Shown here in pieces: positions 63,791 to 64,000 of a stretch of 64,000 bases of DNA. The notes beneath the pieces were generated by a model that searched no databases, was not told the origin of the DNA, and saw only the letters and a program-made list of their open reading frames with translations. The DNA is from Streptomyces sp. NBC_00425 (lineage in GTDB: Bacteria > Actinomycetota > Actinomycetes > Streptomycetales > Streptomycetaceae), in assembly GCF_036030735.1 (NCBI RefSeq), contig NZ_CP107928.1:5952001-6016000 (forward strand), given 5' to 3'. Each line of letters begins with the position of its first letter. Position 1 is the stretch's first letter. The translations under genes were made by a program, and so were the position numbers.

Positions 63791-64000
63791 ATGACCCGCC
63801 TGATCCTCGCCACCCGCAACGCCGGAAAGATCACCGAACTCAGGTCGATCCTCGCCGACGCAGGACTGCCCCACGACCTCGTCGGCGCGGACGCCTACCC
63901 CGACATCCCCGACGTCAGGGAAACCGGCGTCACCTTCGCCGAGAACGCGCTCCTCAAGGCCCACGCCCTCGCCCGGGCCACCGGCCACCCGGCCGTCGCC
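63791..64000 (+). CDS. rdgB: RdgB/HAM1 non-canonical purine NTP pyrophosphatase (partial)
   Basis: The first 70 codons are present: MTRLILATRNAGKITELRSI, then DIPDVRETGVTFAENALLKA, the substrate-binding SF/TxxNxxKxxE and GxTFxENAxxKA motifs. The enzyme removes dITP and XTP from the nucleotide pool. The gene runs off the right edge. Confidence 0.95.
   Translation, partial: MTRLILATRNAGKITELRSILADAGLPHDLVGADAYPDIPDVRETGVTFAENALLKAHALARATGHPAVA

Overview
This is chromosomal DNA from a Streptomyces-type actinobacterium. The evidence is the very high GC content with strong third-position GC bias, a tmRNA with a Streptomyces-like tag, an SsgA-like sporulation protein, the HemD-fused regulator NnaR beside narK, a HupA-type HU, DasR-like operator sites and many actinobacterial families (DUF3039, DUF2017, DUF2510/RDD). 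Gene order looks like one long syntenic block of a Streptomyces core chromosome, from smpB-ssrA at the left to rph-rdgB at the right. The only clear foreign insert is a small decayed element at a tRNA-Cys gene.

Layout: 1-580 end of smpB, tmRNA and terminator. 1118-6362 a three-gene extracytoplasmic polysaccharide locus (proline-rich membrane protein, deacetylase-glycosyltransferase fusion, acyltransferase). 6552-10552 a Pro/Gln-rich membrane protein, then nitrate/nitrite transport (narK, nnaR) with a candidate GlnR site. 10679-15480 a CGNR protein, an ECF sigma/anti-sigma pair and a HelD-type RNA polymerase ATPase. 15540-15675 a candidate structured small RNA. 15812-22413 malic enzyme, hupA, murA, AlgH/YqgE, DUF3039 and a GH20 hexosaminidase preceded by two DasR-like sites. 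22651-27774 a xanthine-dehydrogenase-type molybdoenzyme operon whose iron-sulfur subunit has a very long disordered extension. 28028-29251 a SUKH-4 protein.

29398-32072 is a 2.6-kb integrated remnant bounded by a 58-bp duplication of the tRNA-Cys 3' end. It holds a YdcF-like gene, a 5'-truncated tyrosine recombinase that has lost a catalytic His, the tail of another gene at the rearrangement junction, and a small ORF. From 32321: an MFS exporter, a DEAD/DEAH helicase, an IclR regulator, a Lon-like S16 protein, an Lrp regulator divergent from hpd, a TPR protein, a GlcD-type oxidase, ssgG, two RDD membrane proteins and a secreted M6 protease with two inverted-repeat operators.

The right part is metabolic. 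mec, cysO and cysM form a sulfur-carrier route to cysteine, and cysO-cysM is preceded by an apparently leaderless 31-aa peptide ending in Cys. pncB and pncA handle NAD salvage. nagE2, nagE1 and nagF are the membrane and IIB parts of the GlcNAc PTS; with the hexosaminidase they share DasR-like sites, which suggests one chitin/GlcNAc regulon. An orphan PemK-like protein sits against a 24-bp tandem array. rph, a small lipoprotein and the start of rdgB close the window. Coordinates and motifs were read by eye. Family assignments rest on recognised motifs, not database searches; start codons were chosen by ribosome-binding sites and family starts and are uncertain where stated.
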